Shown: positions 1 to 8,913 of the stretch, one piece after another
Layout of the letters: the number at the start of each line of letters is the position of its first letter
Numbering within the stretch: the first letter of the stretch is position 1
Assembly: GCA_047619685.1 (NCBI GenBank)
Contig: JBLHLC010000004.1
Location: 87,824 to 151,823 of the forward strand
DNA length: 64,000 bases
Direction: 5' to 3'
Source of the DNA: JABDJZ01 sp047619685
GTDB taxonomy: Bacteria; Bacteroidota; Rhodothermia; Rhodothermales; UBA10348
Notes under the pieces: model-generated
What the model was told of the DNA's origin: nothing
Seen by the model: the letters and a program-made list of their open reading frames with translations, nothing else
Databases searched by the model: none
Made by a program: the position numbers and the translations under genes

Positions 1-43
1 CCGGGGCCTATTCCCGGGGACGGGTTGCCATCACAGGATAAGA

Positions 44-2140
44 TCAGGCAATCAGCGGCGCGATGACCAGGGCAACGACCGCGATCAGCTTGATCAGAAT
101 ATTCAGGCTCGGACCACTGGTGTCCTTGAGGGGATCGCCAACCGTATCACCCACAACCGAGGCCTTGTGCGCCTCGGAGCCCTTTGCGTACGTCACACCG
201 TTGACCATGAGCCCGGACTCGATGGTCTTCTTGGCATTGTCCCAAGCGCCGCCCGCGTTGGACTGGAAGATCGCAAACAGCACACCAGAAACGGTTACGC
301 CGGCCAGAAGGCCTCCCAGCATGCTCTTGTCGATGAACCCAATGACAACCGGAACAGTCACGGCAAGAAGACCCGGAAGGATCATCTCACGAATCGCGGC
401 CTTCGTCGAGATCTCCACACACCGGTTGGAATCCGCTTTGGCGGTGCCCTCGCGAAGGCCGGGGATCTCAGCAAACTGGCGACCCACTTCCTTGATCATT
501 TCGGCCGCTGCGCGTCCCACTGCACCCATCGCCATCGCCGAGAAGACGTAGGGCAACATCGCGCCCAGCAGGAGACCTGCCAGAATTTTGGGGTTCGCTA
601 CGTCAATGTTTGGTACCTGAGCCTGCTGCATGAAGGCAGCAAACAGACCGAGCGCGGTCAGCGCGGCAGACCCAATCGCAAATCCCTTCCCGATGGCAGC
701 CGTTGTGTTACCCACGGCGTCAAGCTTGTCGGTACGCTCGCGGACCTCGGCGGGCAATTTTGCCATTTCGGCAATACCACCGGCGTTGTCCGAGATGGGG
801 CCGTAGGCGTCCACAGCAAGCTGGATTCCAGTGACCGAGAGCATTCCGACTGCGGCGATGGCAATGCCGTACAAACCGGCGAATTCATGCGCACCGATGA
901 TGGCCAGTGCCAGCACAATGGCCGGAAGACCGGTGGAATACATACCCACACCGAGACCGGCGATGATGTTTGTCGCTGAACCTGTGAGACTCTGACTCAC
1001 GATGCCGTTGACCGGGCCCTTCCCTGTTGCCGTGTAGTACTCCGTGATCAGGCCGATGGCCGTTCCAGAGACGAGGCCGATCACTACTGCCCAGAAGACA
1101 CCAAGGCTGGTGTAGTCCACTATGGTCCCCGCCATGTTGGCGGCGGACCAGGCCTCGGGCAGGATCTCTCCAATAATGAAATAGGACAACACAGCCATCA
1201 GGCCGGCGGCACCAAACTCGCCGATGTTCAGGGCGTGCTGCGGACTGCCGCCCTCCTTCACCTTGACGAAGAGGGAGCCTGCAATGGATACCAGAATGCC
1301 GACTCCGGCCAGCGCCAGAGGCAGGATGATGGCTGAGAGTTCTCCGTATGCCGAAGACGACATCGCATCCAGGAAGGCCGTTCCAAGAACCATCGTACCG
1401 ATGATGGATCCGACGTAGCTCTCAAAGAGGTCGGCGCCCATTCCTGCTACGTCGCCCACGTTGTCACCAACGTTGTCTGCAATCGTGGCCGGGTTGCGCG
1501 GGTCATCCTCCGGGATGCCTTCGTAAACCTTGCCGGCCAGGTCAGCGCCCACATCGGCAGCCTTGGTATAGATGCCGCCGCCCACGCGGGCAAACAGCGC
1601 GATGCTCGATGCGCCCAACGAGAAACCGGAGATTACCGAGATGACCTTGACGGTGGTCCACCCGTCGATTCCGCTGAAGATGATAAACAACGTCCCCAGA
1701 CCGATAACACCCAAACCGACCACGGAGAGGCCCATGACCAGCCCCCCGGAAAACGCGACATTCAGCGCGGGGCCCAGTCCGATGCGAGCCGCTTGGGTCG
1801 TACGCACGTTGGCTTTGGTGGCCACATTCATGCCGATGAATCCAGCCAGGCCCGAGCAAAACGCTCCGACCACGAAGGACACGGCAATCATCCAGGAGGA
1901 GTTGGCCTGGCCCATATTGGCGAACGCCAGTAGCGCAGCAACCACCACGACAAACACAAGCAGGACGCGGTATTCCTGGCGAAGGAACGCGCGCGCGCCG
2001 TCCGCAATCGCCTGAGAAATTTCCTGCATGGCATCGGTGCCTGCGTCCTGTTTGCCCACCCATTGGGCGCGCGTGTAGGCGTAGAGCAGCGCGAGAACGC
2101 CGGATAACGGGACGAGATAGGTAATCAGCTTAGCATCCAT
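44..2140 (-). CDS. hppA: Membrane-bound, K+-dependent-type ion-pumping pyrophosphatase
   Basis: A 698-residue, almost entirely hydrophobic polytopic protein of usual length for bacterial membrane pyrophosphatases. It hydrolyses cytoplasmic PPi and pumps H+ and/or Na+ across the inner membrane. The PPi-binding block DNVGDNVGDVAGMGADLFES lies near residue 230, and a second acidic loop (GDTVGDPLKDTSGPS) near the C-terminus. The segment GNTTAAIGKG carries Ala and Gly where K+-independent enzymes have Lys and Thr, so the K+-dependent subfamily is indicated; many of these pump Na+, but the ion cannot be settled by eye. I chose the ATG at 2140, which has GAGAAG five bases upstream; an in-frame GTG lies two codons earlier at 2146. 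The gene stands alone, divergent from the beta-helix gene. Confidence 0.96.
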   Translation of the reverse strand: MDAKLITYLVPLSGVLALLYAYTRAQWVGKQDAGTDAMQEISQAIADGARAFLRQEYRVLLVFVVVVAALLAFANMGQANSSWMIAVSFVVGAFCSGLAGFIGMNVATKANVRTTQAARIGLGPALNVAFSGGLVMGLSVVGLGVIGLGTLFIIFSGIDGWTTVKVISVISGFSLGASSIALFARVGGGIYTKAADVGADLAGKVYEGIPEDDPRNPATIADNVGDNVGDVAGMGADLFESYVGSIIGTMVLGTAFLDAMSSSAYGELSAIILPLALAGVGILVSIAGSLFVKVKEGGSPQHALNIGEFGAAGLMAVLSYFIIGEILPEAWSAANMAGTIVDYTSLGVFWAVVIGLVSGTAIGLITEYYTATGKGPVNGIVSQSLTGSATNIIAGLGVGMYSTGLPAIVLALAIIGAHEFAGLYGIAIAAVGMLSVTGIQLAVDAYGPISDNAGGIAEMAKLPAEVRERTDKLDAVGNTTAAIGKGFAIGSAALTALGLFAAFMQQAQVPNIDVANPKILAGLLLGAMLPYVFSAMAMGAVGRAAAEMIKEVGRQFAEIPGLREGTAKADSNRCVEISTKAAIREMILPGLLAVTVPVVIGFIDKSMLGGLLAGVTVSGVLFAIFQSNAGGAWDNAKKTIESGLMVNGVTYAKGSEAHKASVVGDTVGDPLKDTSGPSLNILIKLIAVVALVIAPLIA

Positions 2141-2355
2141 GGACACTTCTCGGGAGATAATCAGAAAATATTGGGTCAGCCCCGGACGCGATAAACCCGC
2201 TTGAGGGGCTTCAATGGCGCATTTGGGACCACGGCTACGGAAGTATCCGCAGATTCACGAATTTAGGCTGTAATGCCTCGAATCACACCCGTTAACGCAT
2301 AATTCGAACGTTCTCGCCCTCGCTGCGAAAAGCGCTTCCATAACGCCTGGCCGCG

Positions 2356-2385
2356 TTGCCCCTTCGACGGGGTTTTGTAGGTTGG
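2356..2385 (+). promoter_or_regulatory. Candidate Bacteroidota-type promoter for the beta-helix gene
   Basis: A TTG at 2356-2358 is followed after exactly 19 bases by TAGGTTGG at 2378-2385. This resembles the -33 TTG / -7 TAnnTTTG promoter of Bacteroidota, with one mismatch in the -7 box. It lies 20 bases before the ATG at 2406. The spacer contains a small CCCC-TTCGA-GGGG palindrome. The rest of the 265-bp gap between the divergent hppA and beta-helix genes shows nothing I can name. The assignment is a pattern match only. Confidence 0.3.
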
Positions 2386-2405
2386 ATTTTTTTAGCCCCA
2401 CCGCC

Positions 2406-4472
2406 ATGCGCACGCTCTTACTTCTCGTCGGAACCGTCCTCGCCGCCTCTTCCGCAGCCGCCCAGGACCCGGTTCGTCCGGTGAACGGGCCGGGGGTCCG
2501 GCTCGTGCCTGGCATGGTCATTACAGAGTCCACGCATGTTGTCCCGGGCCGGTATCGGCTGCCCGGTGATTCCGTCGGAGTGATCCGTGTTTCGGGAGAC
2601 AACATCACGGTAGACTTCAGCGGCGCCATACTCGTCGGCACCGAAAACCCGGATCGGCCTGACACCTTCCACGGCGTGGGAATCCGGGTGGAAGGCACCG
2701 GTGTCACCATCACGGGCGCGTCCGTGCACGGATACAAGACGGCGCTTCTCGCGCGCGACACGCCCGGTCTTGTGGTCAAGGACTCCAATTTCAGCTACAA
2801 CTGGCGCCAGCGGCTCAAGTCAACCATCGAACGTGAGCACAACGACGACTGGATGAGCTATCACACCAACGAGAACGACGAATGGCTCCGGTTCGGGGCC
2901 GCCGTCTACCTTCGAAATTGTCAGGGTTGCCGGGTGGAGGGGGTGACGGTGACCGGGGGACAGAACGGAATCCTGCTCTCGCAGGTAAACGAAAGCGTCA
3001 TCCAGGGCAACACCATCACGTTCAACTCCTCCCTGGGCGTCGGGCTGTACCGGAGTTCTCGGAACCGCGTGATACACAACACGCTGGACTTCAACGTCCG
3101 GGGATACAGCCACGGGGTTTACAACCGCGGACAGGACTCGGCGGCCATTCTCGTATATGAACAGTCCAACGACAACGAGTTCTCCTACAACTCGGCTACT
3201 CATTCGGGCGACGGCTTCTTCCTCTGGGCGGGGCAATCCACCATGGACACGGGCCAGGGCGGGTGCAACGGCAACCTGATCTACCGGAACGACTTCTCGT
3301 TTGCGCCCACCAACGGCATCGAGATCACCTTCAGCAGCAACATCGTGCGGGAGAACTACATCGAAGGCTGCTGGCACGGCATCTGGGGTGGGTACTCCTT
3401 CGACACCGAGATAGAAGGAAACATGTTCGTTGACAACGAAGAGCACATCGCCATTGAACACGGCCAGGACATCCGCGTGGAGCGCAATGTGTTTGTGGGC
3501 GGGGACATCGGCCTGAAGCTCTGGGAGCGGGACAGTCAACCGGCAGACTGGGGGTACTCGGAGGCAAGAGATGTCCGTAGCCGCGACTACGATCTGGCGG
3601 ATAACGCCTTCCTGGGGGTCGGCGTTGCGATTGACGCCCAGCGCACGGAAGGCCTGAGGTCGGACCAGGCGGAGCAGCAAGAAGCGCCCTGGACACGGGG
3701 CGGAGTCGACAGGCACCACCCCATGGACCGTTCCTACATCCTGGTTGACGAATGGGGACCGCACGATTTCCGCTCGCCGGCCTTGTGGCCGCGGTCTCCG
3801 CGCAAGAACCGCGCGCAGTGGTTCGAGGTGGTGGGACCCCACGGCGAATGGACGATTACTTCGGTCAGTGGGATCGACAGTGTCTCGGCGTGGTCGGGAG
3901 CCGTGGGCGACTCCATCATGGTCTGGCGCTCGGATTCCGGGACCGTGGACATGTCCATCCAGGCGCGTTTTATGGGCGGCCCGGTGACCGATCGGTTTGG
4001 GCGAAAAACGCCGGCCGGTGAGCCGTTTGAATTTAATTACGCCTACTTCTTCGTGCCGATTGACTGGACCGTGGACTTCTTCGAGTGGGACGCTGCCACG
4101 AGTGATCCCCGCGAGAAACCGGAGGCATTCGGCGCCATCCTGGACGGACCTCCAGTCCACAGCCTCCGCACGGAAGACCTGGGGTTTGGGTGGTCCCGCT
4201 CGCCGGCCGGCGGGGTGACGGCAGACTACTTCGCGACGCGCTCCGAAGGCCGTGTGGACGTACCGCCGGGCGCCTACATCCTGGACCTGACTTCAGACGA
4301 TGGTGTTCGCGTCTGGCTTGACGACGTCCTGGTTCACGATGACTGGACGTATCACGCGCCCAAGCAGGAAGCCATCGCACTGACCCTGGACGGCGTCCAC
4401 ACCATCCGCATCCAGCACTTTGAAATCAACGGTTATGCGACACTGGTCGCGAGCCTGAGCCGGGTCGAATAA
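2406..4472 (+). CDS. Secreted right-handed beta-helix protein with C-terminal PA14-like domain
   Basis: A 688-residue protein. The ATG at 2406 starts a clean signal peptide (MRTLLLLVGTVLAASSAAAQ); the upstream TTG frame would bury it. Residues ~60-400 contain repeated short turns of the pectate-lyase/NosD kind, with many Asn-rich steps (NGILLSQVNESVIQGNTITF, then SRNRVIHNTL and NDNEFSYNSA), typical of parallel beta-helices binding or cleaving polysaccharide. The last ~90 residues (GGVTADYF, LDLTSDDGVRVWLDD, HTIRIQHFE) read as a PA14/GLEYA-type carbohydrate-binding domain. No catalytic residues of a named lyase family could be assigned, so a substrate is not proposed. It is divergent from hppA and convergent with the multicopper oxidase gene, whose stop lies 10 bp away. 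Confidence 0.85.
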   Translation: MRTLLLLVGTVLAASSAAAQDPVRPVNGPGVRLVPGMVITESTHVVPGRYRLPGDSVGVIRVSGDNITVDFSGAILVGTENPDRPDTFHGVGIRVEGTGVTITGASVHGYKTALLARDTPGLVVKDSNFSYNWRQRLKSTIEREHNDDWMSYHTNENDEWLRFGAAVYLRNCQGCRVEGVTVTGGQNGILLSQVNESVIQGNTITFNSSLGVGLYRSSRNRVIHNTLDFNVRGYSHGVYNRGQDSAAILVYEQSNDNEFSYNSATHSGDGFFLWAGQSTMDTGQGGCNGNLIYRNDFSFAPTNGIEITFSSNIVRENYIEGCWHGIWGGYSFDTEIEGNMFVDNEEHIAIEHGQDIRVERNVFVGGDIGLKLWERDSQPADWGYSEARDVRSRDYDLADNAFLGVGVAIDAQRTEGLRSDQAEQQEAPWTRGGVDRHHPMDRSYILVDEWGPHDFRSPALWPRSPRKNRAQWFEVVGPHGEWTITSVSGIDSVSAWSGAVGDSIMVWRSDSGTVDMSIQARFMGGPVTDRFGRKTPAGEPFEFNYAYFFVPIDWTVDFFEWDAATSDPREKPEAFGAILDGPPVHSLRTEDLGFGWSRSPAGGVTADYFATRSEGRVDVPPGAYILDLTSDDGVRVWLDDVLVHDDWTYHAPKQEAIALTLDGVHTIRIQHFEINGYATLVASLSRVE

Positions 4473-4482
4473 GCCCGGGAGA

Positions 4483-6216
4483 TCATTCCTGCCCGGCCAG
4501 AACAACAACGCTCGAGGCGACGCGTGCTCCGGAAACTACCCGGATGGCATACGCGCCCCTCGGTGCGTTTCGTGGGGCCCAGACCACTTCGTAGGTCCCG
4601 GCTGCACGCTCGCCCTCAAACAAACGCTGGACGTGTCGTCCCAACATGTCGTAGACGTCGATCGAGACAGACCCTCTTTCTGGAACGGAGTAGGCCACGG
4701 TAGCTCTGCCCTGGAATGGATTCGGGTAGGCCTGGGTGGCCAAAATGTCCGCTGGCAGTTCAGGCGGTGCCTGGGTCGAAGTCGCCATGGGGTCGATCAC
4801 CAGAAACTGGCCCATCATCCCACCGTCTTCGTGGCCCAACAGATGACAGTGGTACATGTACGGCACCACGGGGTCTGCGAAGTCCTCGAACACGGTGAGG
4901 AAACGCACGGTCTGATCTGGTTCCACCAGCACAACGTCCTTCAGCCCCTGCTCGTTGGCGGCCGGCGGCACACCGTCCCGATCCAGAATGAAGAACTGGA
5001 TGTCGTGGATGTGGAAAGGGTGCGCGACCGGGGTGTCATTGGTAATCTCCCAGATCTCGGTGTCCCCCAGGTTCACCGATTCATTGATGACCTCCAGGTT
5101 CATCGTGAGGCCGTTGATAGAGAACGGGGTGCCGGGGCCACCGCCCCCGAGAAGTATGGGACGGGTCCTGTCCGCATCGGCCTCGTTCAACCGGGTGAGC
5201 GTGACCAGGGTCGTGGGGACCGTCAGAATCGCGGCCGCCCCTGTCGTCCCCACCCGGATTTCCATGAGGTCGAAGTCTGTCCCGTCCAGCGTAGACCCAC
5301 CCGGACCGCCGGGGCCTGCACCGCCGGGCTCGCCGTTTGTCAACTCGGACGAATAGCTCATCAGATCGAGCGTCGAGCCGCCATCGCTGGACAGGTCGAA
5401 GAGGAGCTCGGCCCGCTCGCCCGGCGCCAGGCGCACCCGGTTGAGTTGCACGGGCGCCTCAAAGAGTCCGCCATCTGATCCTATCTGGTAGAACGTGCGG
5501 TTGTCACCAAAACCCAGGTTGTAAACGCGGGACCCAGAGCCGTTCAGGGCACGGAAGCGGACAACCTGCGCGCCCACCTCCAGGTAGGGCTCGATTGTGC
5601 CATTCAGGACAATCGTGTCGCCGCCCGCTCCCGGCCCTCCTTGATCAAAATTGAGTTGGGTACCGTTGAAATCGCGGTCCTGGATGATCAGCGGGATGTC
5701 GTCAACGCCGTAGGTCCGCGGAAGCGTGAGGGCCGCCTCTTCCTCATCGCGGACAATGATCATTCCTGCCAGGCCACGATACACCTGTTCGTTGGTGTGT
5801 TCGTGCAGGTGGGGGTGGTACCAGAACGTAGTCGCGTGGTCCAGTACCGTAAAATCGGGAGACCAGGTCGCGTTGGCGGCTATGGTCGTATGCGGCCCGC
5901 CGTCGTCCATGGGCGCAACGTGCATCCCATGCCAGTGAACCGTGGTGGTCTCGCCCAAGAGATTCAGCACGTTCATCTGAATGTCTTCACCCGCGTTGAG
6001 GATCAGTGTCGGTCCCAGGTAGGTGCCGTTGAACGCGTACGTGTCTGTCTGAGAGCCATCGAAGAACTCGTGGCTGGTCCGGTGCATCTCGAGATTGTAG
6101 GTCGGACCCTCGAGAGTAGGCGGAATCAGAAGAGAATTGGTCTGAGCAATCGCCGGGCTGACCAGCAGGGCGGCCAGCAGGGCGGCCAGCACGACGCAGG
6201 GGAGAATGCGATGCAT
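4483..6216 (-). CDS. Secreted multicopper oxidase with type IX secretion sorting domain
   Basis: A 577-residue protein starting at the ATG at 6216, which opens a signal peptide (MHRILPCVVLAALLAALLVS...AIAQ). All copper-binding blocks are present: VHWHGMH, WYHPHLHEHT, HPFHIHD and YMYHCHLLGHEDGGMMGQF, giving the type 1 and trinuclear type 2/3 centres of three-cupredoxin oxidases such as CueO and bilirubin oxidase. The final ~85 residues (QAYPNPFQGRATVAYSVPE... ending VVLAGQE) are a type A C-terminal sorting domain, so the enzyme should pass through the type IX system to the cell surface or medium. The substrate (Cu+, phenolics or other reductants) cannot be read from sequence. It lies just downstream of the broken peroxidase gene, in the same direction. 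Confidence 0.93.
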   Translation of the reverse strand: MHRILPCVVLAALLAALLVSPAIAQTNSLLIPPTLEGPTYNLEMHRTSHEFFDGSQTDTYAFNGTYLGPTLILNAGEDIQMNVLNLLGETTTVHWHGMHVAPMDDGGPHTTIAANATWSPDFTVLDHATTFWYHPHLHEHTNEQVYRGLAGMIIVRDEEEAALTLPRTYGVDDIPLIIQDRDFNGTQLNFDQGGPGAGGDTIVLNGTIEPYLEVGAQVVRFRALNGSGSRVYNLGFGDNRTFYQIGSDGGLFEAPVQLNRVRLAPGERAELLFDLSSDGGSTLDLMSYSSELTNGEPGGAGPGGPGGSTLDGTDFDLMEIRVGTTGAAAILTVPTTLVTLTRLNEADADRTRPILLGGGGPGTPFSINGLTMNLEVINESVNLGDTEIWEITNDTPVAHPFHIHDIQFFILDRDGVPPAANEQGLKDVVLVEPDQTVRFLTVFEDFADPVVPYMYHCHLLGHEDGGMMGQFLVIDPMATSTQAPPELPADILATQAYPNPFQGRATVAYSVPERGSVSIDVYDMLGRHVQRLFEGERAAGTYEVVWAPRNAPRGAYAIRVVSGARVASSVVVLAGQE

Positions 6217-6308
6217 GGGGAAACGCTTGTTTTGGGGTTGCCCAAGGTACACGGCAGCCCGGCACACGCCCCCAACACAGTCACGAGGAAAAAGCGGATC
6301 CCCCGCTC

Positions 6309-7598
6309 CTAGCCACAACCCAGATCTCTCCGCGCTGCGGAATCGTTGGCTGGGAAGCAGTTGCCGGAAGGCAGGCTCCCTGGAACGTAGCGGTTGAGGT
6401 CCCGGTCTCGAAGCGCCCCCCCGATAAACGCCGTTAGGTCCATGACCTGCTGTTCCGAAAGCTGGAGGGGCACAAAGCGTGACTCCAACCTTCCTGGTGG
6501 CAAAACCACCGCAGGTTCTCCCTGGTTGTGGCACCGGACCACGGCTTCCACAGAAGTGAACGTCCCACCGTGACCCAGGAAGGGCGAATCCGCCAGATTG
6601 TACAACTGGGGTACCTTGAATTTGCGATCCTGCTCGGTGTCCTCGACAAACGCTCCCCTACCCCTGAACACCGGTGTCCCGAGGACCCCGGGGCCTTCGA
6701 GGTCCGGCATGCCCAGGGCATAAAACCCGGGTCCGCTCAGCGCCGGCCCCGTGTGACATGTTTCGCAGCCAACGTCAGGATTAAAAAAGACCAGTGCCCC
6801 CCTCTTTTCAGGTTGGGTCATGGCCGCCTCCTCTCCGCGCAACCAGCGCTGAAACGGAGATTGACTGGCGAAAAGGGTCCGCTCATACGCCGCAATCGCG
6901 AGCCCGACCAGGTCCAGGGACACAGCCTCGCCCGGAAACGCTGCCTCCCACAGGCTTACATAGCTCGGATTGGTTTCGAGAATGGACCCCTCGAAACGGC
7001 TCATTCGGTGGGTCGACAGCGCAACGATGGCCTGCGACTCCAGACCGTCGAATCCTTTCTGGTTTGCCGCCATCGGAGTCCCTGGCAACCAATGCGATTC
7101 GGTGCCCTGATTCTGCCCGAGGGCCCCGAGACTTCCGTCCCACATCCAGAAGACCTGGGTATCCAGAGGAAGGTGGTCCTTGCCGTGTTCGGGGGCCGTG
7201 GGCTGGACTTTTTCGGGCATTCGCGCCTCGCTGTCCACGCGAAGGGATCGTTCCCTTCGACCACTCTTCTGTGCCCGATTCGGTCACCCCCGCGACCCGC
7301 CACTGGTACCGGATTCCGATCTCAAGCCCCCGGATGACATGCTCCGGGATCGAGACGATCACGTCTTCGACGATCTCCTCGGAATCTCCGGGGTGGTAGC
7401 TCCTCCTTCAGACGCCCACAGCTGAAACCGGTAACTGGAGAGGCCTTCCACCGCGGACCACGAAAAGGCCACCGCGTTTGGAACTGCCACACCGTCGACG
7501 GGGCTCTCCAACTCGGGAACCATGGACTCTGAGGTTCCAGGGGCCACGGAGTCGCAGCCCGTGACCATAAATAACGTCAGAACGAGGACTAGTCGCAT
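6309..7598 (-). pseudogene. Degraded lipoprotein di-heme cytochrome c peroxidase (MauG/CcpA family)
   Basis: Three collinear pieces lie in two alternating frames. From the ATG at 7598: lipoprotein signal (LTLFMVTGC) and the start of an Fn3-like domain (PELESPVDGVAVPNAVAFSW...), which hits TGA at 7359. The same domain continues in another frame from about 7380 (EEIVEDVIVSIPEHVIRGLE, GIRYQWRVAGVTESGTEEWS). From about 7238 the first frame resumes with the C-terminal peroxidase half: MWDGSLGALGQ, AAYERTLFASQSPF, the heme motif CETCH, and LADSPFLGHGGTFTSVEAVV. The first shift needs one missing base near 7381. At the second shift the whole N-terminal heme domain, with its own CxxCH, is absent. The family normally has two hemes. 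I read this as a decayed gene, though assembly errors could explain the first shift. A shorter product from the GTG at 7238 would lack a signal peptide and one heme. Confidence 0.7.
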
Positions 7599-7620
7599 GA
7601 CCACGCCTGATAGATGGAGT

Positions 7621-8190
7621 CTACTTGCTGTTGAACCTGTTCATTGCAAGGTTTATGTCGTCCGACACAAACGTGAGCGCAGCGTTCATGGACTGCTTGA
7701 TTACATCAGCAAGAACGACCTGCTCTTCCGCGTCGAACGGGGAGAGCACAAAGTCTGACTGGCTCCCTTCCGTGAACTCCTTCCCCACTCCGATGCGAAG
7801 GCGGGCGAAGCCATTGGTATCGAGCCAATCGATGATATCCTGGATTCCGTTGTGGCCACCGGCGCCGCCTTTGGGGCGTATACGGATCTTGCCAAGGGGC
7901 AGGTGGATGTCGTCTACGATCACCAGAATCTCGGACGGATCGAGCTTGTAGCGACGCAGAAAAAGCTCCAGGGCCGTTCCGCTTCGGTTCATGAACGTCT
8001 GGGGCATGGCCAGACCAATCTCGCGCCCGCGCCACTTGCCCCAACCGAACACCATCTCGTCGCGCTTGCGGGAGACCTCGGTCCGCGCCCGTTCAGCAAG
8101 CGCGTCAATCACCATAAACCCGACGTTGTGCCGGGTCGACGCGTATTCGGAACCCGGATTGCCCAGGCCAACGAGTAGTCGCTTTTCCAC
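7621..8190 (-). CDS. pth: Peptidyl-tRNA hydrolase
   Basis: Releases tRNA from peptidyl-tRNA dropped by stalled ribosomes. Family blocks are intact: KRLLVGLGNPGSEYASTRHN with the catalytic His, MPQTFMNRSG, VIVDDIHLPLGKIRIRPKGG, and GGHNGIQDII. The GTG at 8190 gives 189 residues, the usual length, with the first strand beginning three residues in. The longer frame from TTG 8229 would start inside the rplY-pth hairpin and add a tail not found in the family, so I reject it. The gene follows rplY on the same strand, as the last member of the tRNA-Gln/prs/rplY/pth group. Confidence 0.95.
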   Translation of the reverse strand: MEKRLLVGLGNPGSEYASTRHNVGFMVIDALAERARTEVSRKRDEMVFGWGKWRGREIGLAMPQTFMNRSGTALELFLRRYKLDPSEILVIVDDIHLPLGKIRIRPKGGAGGHNGIQDIIDWLDTNGFARLRIGVGKEFTEGSQSDFVLSPFDAEEQVVLADVIKQSMNAALTFVSDDINLAMNRFNSK

Positions 8191-8208
8191 GTCAGAAAAC
8201 AGCAAGTC

Positions 8209-8240
8209 CGGGCGTCCAGTTGAATCCAACTGGACGCCCG
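8209..8240 (-). terminator. 13-bp perfect hairpin between rplY and pth (terminator/attenuator-like)
   Basis: The arms 8209-8221 (CGGGCGTCCAGTT) and 8228-8240 are perfect reverse complements with a 6-base loop. The hairpin starts 7 bases after the rplY stop codon. On the minus strand it is followed by GACTTGCTGTTTTC, a weak T-run, so it could be a leaky intrinsic terminator, an mRNA 3'-end stabiliser or an attenuator that lowers pth expression relative to rplY. No function is proven by sequence. Confidence 0.55.
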
Positions 8241-8247
8241 GAGTGCC

Positions 8248-8877
8248 TTATTCGGTCTCTTCTTCTTCTTCCGGATCGGCCGCGGCGCCGACGGTATCGA
8301 CCCCGAGCTCGTCTTCCTCTTCCACTTCCTCAAGACGCGCTGCCTGGATGGCGAACAACGTCGAGTCCATGGGAAGAGCAAAGGCGAAGCGGTCGTCGGC
8401 GAGATCGCTCAACTGGATGGACCCGCCTACGTCAATGTCCGTGATGTCCAGCACAAAGTGATCTGGAATGTCCTTGGGCAGGCACGTGATTTCCAATTCG
8501 TGGTGGTAAACCTGCGGCGTGCCACCTTCCCGCTGGCCGAGGGAGAGCCCCACGGTCTGGACGGGTACGGTGAGCGTAATCACCTGACCGGCTGTCAACA
8601 CCTGGAAGTCAGCGTGCATGGGACGATCACTCACGGGGTGAAAGTCCAGTGACTTCAGGATACAGTCGTAGCTTTCGCCGCCGTCAACTGTGATCTCGAC
8701 ACGATGAAACTCGTCCGTGTAGATGAGCGGACGCATGTCCAACTCGACCAACTGGAGCGTCACTGGCTCCTGGCTGTTGCCGTACAAAACACAGGGGACT
8801 TCGAGAGCCCTGCGCGCCGCGCGGGAGGGGCCTTTACCCGGAGTTCGGGATTTTGCGGCCAGTTTAATTACTTCCAT
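8248..8877 (-). CDS. rplY: 50S ribosomal protein L25 (TL5/CTC type)
   Basis: A 209-residue protein binding 5S rRNA in the large subunit. It is the long CTC form: an N-terminal L25 beta-barrel (residues ~1-95; SRAARRALEVPCVLYGNS, SLDFHPVSDRPMHADFQVL) followed by the C-terminal TL5 beta domain. It ends in a strongly acidic Glu-rich tail (PEEEEETE), common in this phylum. It lies between prs and pth on the same strand, 36 bp after prs. Confidence 0.95.
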   Translation of the reverse strand: MEVIKLAAKSRTPGKGPSRAARRALEVPCVLYGNSQEPVTLQLVELDMRPLIYTDEFHRVEITVDGGESYDCILKSLDFHPVSDRPMHADFQVLTAGQVITLTVPVQTVGLSLGQREGGTPQVYHHELEITCLPKDIPDHFVLDITDIDVGGSIQLSDLADDRFAFALPMDSTLFAIQAARLEEVEEEDELGVDTVGAAADPEEEEETE

Positions 8878-8913
8878 TAGAGTCGGTAGGCTGTCAACGA
8901 GTTGTGAGCCTGC

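Noticed and set aside
2820..4160. 446-residue minus-strand frame opposite the beta-helix gene
   Set aside because: The plus-strand protein has a signal peptide and a regular repeat pattern. The minus frame lacks both.
6309..7238. Treating the C-terminal peroxidase part as a complete separate gene
   Set aside because: It lacks a signal peptide and the first heme, and the same frame upstream holds the lipoprotein start. A single decayed gene explains all parts.
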